From Geomobilibacter sp964431365 (GTDB lineage Bacteria > Desulfobacterota > Desulfuromonadia > Geobacterales > DSM-12255), in the NCBI GenBank assembly GCA_964431365.1, contig CAYSJJ010000011.1:1-64000 (forward strand): DNA of 64,000 bases, written 5' to 3'. The notes under the pieces were generated by a model. It worked only from the letters and a program-made list of their open reading frames with translations. It did not search any database and was not told the origin of the DNA. Below, one piece after another: positions 59,725-64,000 of this stretch. A program made the position numbers and the translations under genes. Each line of letters begins with the position of its first letter. Position 1 is the first letter of the stretch.

Positions 59725-61046
59725 AACCGGTGCGGGTCATCATTATGGGGGCAGCCGGCCGCGATTTCCACAACTTCGCCTGCTGCTTCCGCGACAACCC
59801 GGCCTATCGGGTCGTCGCCTTCACCGCCACCCAGATCCCGTACATCGCGCAGCGCCGCTACCCTGCCTCACTGGCCGGAGAGCTCTATCCCCGCGGCATA
59901 CCGATCCGGCCGGAGGAAGAGCTCTCCGAACTGATCCGTCGCCAGCGGGTCGACCAGGTGGTCTTTGCCTACAGCGACATCTCCCACGCAGAGCTGATGC
60001 ACACCGCCTCCCGGGTCCTTGCCTGCGGGGCCGATTTCCGGCTCATCGGCCCCGACGCCACCATGCTCAAAAGCAAGCGGCCGGTGGTCTCGGTCTGCGC
60101 CGTCCGGACCGGCTGCGGCAAGAGCCAGGTGGTCCGCTACTTCTGTGACCTCCTGGTCGAACAGGGAATCAGGCCGATAGTGGTGCGCCACCCCATGCCG
60201 TACGGCGACCTGGCCAGCCAGGCGGTGGAACGTTTCGCCGCCGATGCCGACCTTGACCGCTTTCACTGCACCATCGAGGAGCGGGAGGAGTATGAGCACC
60301 TGCTCGCCCACGGAGCCGTGGTCTACGCCGGCGTGGAGTACGGCGCCATCCTCCGCCGGGCCGAGAAGGAGGCCCCCCTCGTCATCTGGGACGGCGGCAA
60401 CAACGACCTCCCCTTTTTCCGGCCCGACCTGGAGATCGTGGTGGCAGATCCGCTCAGGCCGGGGCACGAGACCTCCTGGTACCCGGGAGAGGTAAACCTG
60501 CGGCGGGCCGGAATGGTGGTGATCAACAAGGTGAATGCCGCCGAACCGGCGGCCATCGAGGCGGTGGAGGGAGCGATCCGCCGGGTGAACCCGGCAGCGG
60601 CCGTGGTACGGACCGCATCGAAGGTGACGGCGGCCGAAGGGGAGCGGATCAAGGGGAAACGGGTGCTGGTGGTGGAGGACGGGCCGACGGTAACCCACGG
60701 CTCCATGCCGAGCGGCGCCGGCCTTGCCGCGGCTCTGCAGTATGGCGCGGGAGAGGTTGTCGACCCGCGTCCCTGGGCAGTCGGTTCGCTTGGAGAGGTC
60801 TATGGCCGCTATCCCCATCTCGGACCGGTCCTCCCGGCCCTGGGGTATCGCCCCGAGCAGATCGACGAACTCTCCGCTACCATCGCCAACGTTCCGTGCG
60901 ACCTGGTCCTGGCCGCCACCCCCATCGATCTGGCCCGCCTGGTCCGGGTCGACACGCCGATCCTCCGCGTCACCTATGCCATTGCCGAGCCGGAAGGGAC
61001 CCCGCTCAGGGACGCCTTTCTCCGGTTCCTCGCGTCGGGGTCGTAG
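59721..61046 (+). CDS. Cyclic 2,3-diphosphoglycerate synthetase-like protein
   Basis: A 441-residue protein with an N-terminal Rossmann-like part (RVIIMGAAGRDFHNF, about 1-110) and a P-loop-like site (CAVRTGCGKSQVVRYF, about 120-140), with VIWDGGNNDLPFFRPD, MVVINKVNAAEP and an end LRDAFLRFL. This matches the cPGS/COG2403 GTPase-like family. Its start overlaps the aminotransferase stop (ATGA). Archaeal cPGS makes a thermoprotectant; in this mesophilic setting the product is unknown. Confidence 0.8.
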   Translation: MKPVRVIIMGAAGRDFHNFACCFRDNPAYRVVAFTATQIPYIAQRRYPASLAGELYPRGIPIRPEEELSELIRRQRVDQVVFAYSDISHAELMHTASRVLACGADFRLIGPDATMLKSKRPVVSVCAVRTGCGKSQVVRYFCDLLVEQGIRPIVVRHPMPYGDLASQAVERFAADADLDRFHCTIEEREEYEHLLAHGAVVYAGVEYGAILRRAEKEAPLVIWDGGNNDLPFFRPDLEIVVADPLRPGHETSWYPGEVNLRRAGMVVINKVNAAEPAAIEAVEGAIRRVNPAAAVVRTASKVTAAEGERIKGKRVLVVEDGPTVTHGSMPSGAGLAAALQYGAGEVVDPRPWAVGSLGEVYGRYPHLGPVLPALGYRPEQIDELSATIANVPCDLVLAATPIDLARLVRVDTPILRVTYAIAEPEGTPLRDAFLRFLASGS

Positions 61047-61109
61047 ACTGAAGGAGCTGCTTAAGCGAATGGTGCAGCAGCGCAGTGAACGGCAGCGTCT
61101 CCCCAGTGG

Positions 61110-61838
61110 TCATGCTCTCTTCTCAAGCTTCACGGTCTTGACTTTACGGCAGGCATATTCCGTCACAAAATCATCGTCGGACCTGCATTTTTCGACAAAG
61201 AATCCGGCCTGTTCCAGCATTCCGTCCATGATCCAGCCAAACGTGCTGTACTCCTCCCTGATATGTGTTTCGACCTCCAGGCGGAATTCAGCCCCTGCGA
61301 CCTTTTCAAACCCCGCAATCCATGAATCTATCTTGCCGGCATATGCTTGCGGATCAAACTGGAACACCACATCATGGATATAGAGCAGCCCCCCCATCTT
61401 CATCATTCCATTGATCCTCAATAGCGCAATCTGTTTCCAAAAATCGGGCAGATGGTGCAATGCAGCCTTTGTAATGACCACGTCCGCTGGCTCACCCGCA
61501 TGTTCATAGCTCAGGAAACCTGCCGTCACGAACGTAAGATTCCGGACATTACGGTCAACTTTTCTCTGTGCCTGCTCGATCATGACATTTGAGACGTCAA
61601 CGGCGTAAACGCTCTTGAACAACTCTGCGGCAAAGATCGCAGTGGCGCCGGTACCGCAGCCCAAATCTATGGCTGTCATGTTCTCGGCATGTTCGAGGCC
61701 GAGGAACGCCATCATCCCCATGAATTCCTTTTCGTAATCGCGGAATTTCCGATGCTGCTCGTCATATATTTCAGCCTGCCTGGCATCAGAGTAATCGACC
61801 CCGCAATGCTTGAACTCGTCGTATAGCCATCTATTCAT
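61110..61838 (-). CDS. SAM-dependent methyltransferase
   Basis: A 242-residue class I methyltransferase. The SAM site is AIDLGCGTGATAIFAAEL, followed by AVDVSNVMIEQAQ and ITKAALHHLPDFWK. The C-terminal part has REEYSTFGWIMDGMLEQAGF. The substrate cannot be predicted. ATG at 61838 follows AGAGGAT. It converges with the cPGS-like gene and is downstream of the parvulin gene. Confidence 0.88.
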   Translation of the reverse strand: MNRWLYDEFKHCGVDYSDARQAEIYDEQHRKFRDYEKEFMGMMAFLGLEHAENMTAIDLGCGTGATAIFAAELFKSVYAVDVSNVMIEQAQRKVDRNVRNLTFVTAGFLSYEHAGEPADVVITKAALHHLPDFWKQIALLRINGMMKMGGLLYIHDVVFQFDPQAYAGKIDSWIAGFEKVAGAEFRLEVETHIREEYSTFGWIMDGMLEQAGFFVEKCRSDDDFVTEYACRKVKTVKLEKRA

Positions 61839-61935
61839 CGTGATCCTCTTTCCGGGGTAACCGGGCTTTCTCGGAAGTGCGGTATTTGTCCGTCCCATCG
61901 GGACGGCATGGTGTGCCGCTCCGATGATGAAAAAA

Positions 61936-61963
61936 AATGCCCGTGGAAAATCCCACGGGCATT
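61936..61963 (-). terminator. Intrinsic terminator after the parvulin gene
   Basis: An 11-bp stem (61936-61946 with 61953-61963) is followed on the minus strand by a run of T residues. Confidence 0.85.
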
Positions 61964-61986
61964 CATCGTTCGGGCTCACTGCAGAC

Positions 61987-62946
61987 CTATTTGAGCATAA
62001 TCTCTACCCGGCCGTGACTCCCTTTCAGCCTGGTCAGCTCTTCGGCCAAGGCATCCTGCTTCTTCTGCGTAGTGAGGAGTTCGCGGATCCGTTCCTTCAC
62101 ATCCTCAAACTTGATTATCTCGGGTTTCTTCGTATCGGTCAGCTTGATGATATGGTAGCCGTACTTGCTCTCCACCACGTCGCTCACCTGGCCCGGCTTG
62201 AGGGCGTAGGCGGCCTGCTCGAAGGGGGGAACCATCTCTCCCCGGCCGAAAAAGCCAAGATCTCCCCCCTGGGTCTTGCTGGGGCAGGAGGAGTTCTCTT
62301 TGGCCAGTTTGGCGAAATCCGCCCCCCCCTTGACCTTCTTCAGCAGATCGGCGGCCTTCCTTTTGGCCTTTTGTTTCTCCTCCGCAGAGGCATTGGCGCC
62401 GACACCGCAGAGGATGTGGCTGGCACGGAGTTGGGTGTCTTTCCTGAATTTGGCCTGGTTCACGTCATAGAATCTCCTGACGTCCTCGTCAGTGACCTTG
62501 ATCTTGGCGTGCACCTTCTTCTCGACGTAATTGTTGATGATAATGCTCCTGCGGGCGGCCTCCTTCAGCTCCTTTGCGCTCGCCTTGGTCTTGCTCTTGT
62601 TCTTGGCGACCATCTGCTCCACCTGCTTGTCCAGATCTTTCGGCGGATTCTTCATCCCCTGCTGGTAGAGGAGTTCGGCTGCGACCAACTGCTCCAGGGC
62701 GAGTCTCTCGGTCTGCTTGCGCTTCTCGGGTGAAGCGGGCTGGTTGACGCTTTTCTGGGCAATCAGGGCGTTGACGGACCGGTCCAGTTCGCCGCGGGTA
62801 ATGATCTGTTTGCCGACCTTGGCCACCGGGTCGCCGAGAGACGTCTTGGCAGCGGGTGCCTCGGCACGGCAGGGTGCCGGTATCGTCGCCGTGAGAAGGA
62901 GGGCCGCGAGAAGGGTGATGGATAGGCTTTTCTTGTAAGGATTCAT
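61987..62946 (-). CDS. Periplasmic parvulin-type peptidyl-prolyl isomerase
   Basis: A 319-residue protein with a signal peptide (SITLLAALLLTATIPAPCRA), an N-terminal SurA-like helical region (about 35-150) and one parvulin domain (about 170-275, with LRASHILCGVGANASAEEKQKAKRKA, GGDLGFFGRGEMVPPFEQAAYAL and SKYGYHIIKLTD). Its role is folding of exported proteins, including outer membrane ones. A cysteine in PAPCRA may allow lipidation but the lipobox is poor. Gene length is normal for a one-domain PpiC/PrsA type. Confidence 0.9.
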   Translation of the reverse strand: MNPYKKSLSITLLAALLLTATIPAPCRAEAPAAKTSLGDPVAKVGKQIITRGELDRSVNALIAQKSVNQPASPEKRKQTERLALEQLVAAELLYQQGMKNPPKDLDKQVEQMVAKNKSKTKASAKELKEAARRSIIINNYVEKKVHAKIKVTDEDVRRFYDVNQAKFRKDTQLRASHILCGVGANASAEEKQKAKRKAADLLKKVKGGADFAKLAKENSSCPSKTQGGDLGFFGRGEMVPPFEQAAYALKPGQVSDVVESKYGYHIIKLTDTKKPEIIKFEDVKERIRELLTTQKKQDALAEELTRLKGSHGRVEIMLK

Positions 62947-63151
62947 CCAAAACTCCCTTTATTAAATATTTAAAATAAAATAGCACTTTTGCCAAAGCAG
63001 TGGGAAGGGAATTCAGCCGTTATGTAACAATTTACAGCAGCACCAATGGAAACGCGCACCTCACCTTGCGGATTCATTACAAAATGATAATATAAAAGCA
63101 TTAACTTTCTACCATTAGGGCGGAAATCGGCGCAGATGGCATCCTGAAAAT

Positions 63152-63784
63152 ATGGTGAACAACATGGATAATCTCATAACGGCGTTGCTTGACGGTGACC
63201 AGGCGAAGGCAGTCGCGGCGGCACTCACACTGCGCAATTCCGGGACCGGTACCGAGCGCACGGTGATCGATGGTATTGAAGAGGCAATGGGGCGGCTTGA
63301 CGCGAAATGCACCGTTGACGAATTCAATCTGCTCGAAATCATGCTCGTCGGCCGGGCGGTGATGAGCGTGATCAAAACCCTCTATCCTGATGCTCCTCCC
63401 GCGGCGACGCGTGAAACCGTCGTTGTGGCAAGCCTGGAAGGCGACGTCCACGACCTGGGGAAGAACATCGTCAAAACCATTTTGTCCGCCAAGGGGTACC
63501 GTGTCGTTGATAGCGGCAAGGATTGCCCGGTGGAGAAGCTGATCGAAGACGCGGCGCGGGAAGAGGCGGCGTTTATCCTGGTGAGCGGCCTCATAACGAA
63601 CGTGGTCCCCCTGGTGCGGCAGATCGCCCCACAGGCCCGGCTGCGTGGCCTCAAGGTGAAGATCCTGGCAGGCGGCGCCGCATTGAAGCAGGCCACCGCG
63701 GACATGCTGAATGTGGACTATGTCGGTGACTCCGTCTTTGACGGCATTCACTACCTGGAACAGTGCTCAGGAGGCCGCTCATGA
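63152..63784 (+). CDS. Corrinoid (cobalamin-binding) protein of a methyltransferase system
   Basis: A 210-residue protein with an N-terminal helical cap (about 1-85) and a Rossmann B12-binding domain. The cobalt-ligand His100 lies in EGDVHDLGKNIV, followed by VVDSGKDC and the later ILAGGAAL. This is the MtbC/MtaC type that carries methyl groups between donor-specific enzymes. The start could be 63152 or 63164. It overlaps the next gene by ATGA. Confidence 0.9.
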   Translation: MVNNMDNLITALLDGDQAKAVAAALTLRNSGTGTERTVIDGIEEAMGRLDAKCTVDEFNLLEIMLVGRAVMSVIKTLYPDAPPAATRETVVVASLEGDVHDLGKNIVKTILSAKGYRVVDSGKDCPVEKLIEDAAREEAAFILVSGLITNVVPLVRQIAPQARLRGLKVKILAGGAALKQATADMLNVDYVGDSVFDGIHYLEQCSGGRS

Positions 63785-64000
63785 ACAGCCTTGAACGCGT
63801 TGTAGCAGCGGTCGGTTTTCAAGAGCCCGATCGCGTACCGGTTATTGCCCAGGTCTTCGGTCATGCCGCCGCTCTGGCCGGCGTGCCTCTGGACAAGTAC
63901 ATCAGGGACGGCGAACTTCTGGCGCGCTGCCAGATAAAGGCACTGGAGCGGTACGGCTATGATGCCGTATTCGCCCTCATGGACACCAGCGTCGAGGCCG
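63781..64000 (+). CDS. UroD/MtaA-type methyltransferase, partial (runs off window)
   Basis: The start MNSLERVVAAVGFQEPDRVPV is typical of UroD-family cobalamin methyltransferases (MtaA/MtbA type). About 73 residues are visible before the window ends, so catalytic residues cannot be checked. It is coupled to the corrinoid gene. The pair probably transfers a methyl group from an unknown donor. Confidence 0.75.
   Translation, partial: MNSLERVVAAVGFQEPDRVPVIAQVFGHAAALAGVPLDKYIRDGELLARCQIKALERYGYDAVFALMDTSVEA

Noticed and set aside
62947..63151. A cobalamin riboswitch before the corrinoid operon
   Set aside because: The 205-bp gap is A+T-rich and I see no B12-box or matching stems.

Overview
The window looks like a high-GC chromosome segment from a Geobacter-like member of the Desulfuromonadales (Geobacteraceae). 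This is inferred from gene content: a PxxKW cysteine-rich protein, NifU/NifS, menaquinone synthesis through MqnA, many sensor kinase/sigma54-activator pairs, a glnK-amtB operon behind a sigma54 promoter with an ANTAR-type leader, and c-di-AMP synthase next to glmM. No species can be named from the sequence alone.

Region by region. 1-2.2 kb is the inner end of a genomic island: an IS21-type element end cuts a small island gene, followed by a tyrosine integrase next to the 3' end of a tRNA-Met. 2.2-4.1 kb is a tRNA cluster (Pro, Arg, His, Met, all on the minus strand) split by about 1.5 kb of accessory genes, including a fragment of a dam-type methylase. 4.2-10.2 kb is housekeeping on the minus strand: rdgB, rph, a DHH phosphoesterase, nifU-nifS and a phosphohexomutase. 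10.4-11.3 kb is a small plus-strand pair (PxxKW protein, Nudix hydrolase). 11.2-24 kb is minus-strand: a GGDEF/EAL protein, mqnA, accB-accC-gcvH, an M24 peptidase, a histidine kinase/NtrC-type regulator pair, an inositol monophosphatase and an orphan kinase. 24.2-27.2 kb is the nitrogen operon: outer membrane-like protein, glnK, amtB. 27.3-39.3 kb is one long minus-strand run: PAS kinase, sigma54 activator, tilS, ftsH, folP, cdaA, cdaR, glmM, pdxJ.

39.6-51.1 kb is a mosaic of small genes: an ISL3 transposase remnant, two metallophosphatases, yaeQ-greB, TPR, DusB-like/ferredoxin fusion, DUF309, a Tat-exported superoxide reductase-like protein, cysteine-cluster proteins with two copies of a 124-bp structured repeat, a cysteine-rich secreted protein and a DEAD-box helicase. 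51.2-55.2 kb is an incomplete phage tail module with an intact dam gene, flanked by paired repeats that look like insertion-sequence ends. 55.3-61.0 kb holds a DUF748 protein, cheD, and a compact operon of carbamate kinase, class III aminotransferase and a cyclic 2,3-diphosphoglycerate synthetase-like protein. The right end has a methyltransferase, a parvulin isomerase and the start of a corrinoid protein/UroD-type methyltransferase operon.

The most interesting signals are regulatory RNA structures. The glnK-amtB leader has a sigma54 promoter, two stem-loops and a terminator that overlaps the second one: the antitermination layout used by ANTAR regulators. The leaders of yaeQ-greB and of the DEAD-box helicase gene each also contain an intrinsic-terminator-like hairpin. 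The three-gene carbamate kinase operon and the repeats placed exactly after stop codons are the best candidates for undescribed biology.
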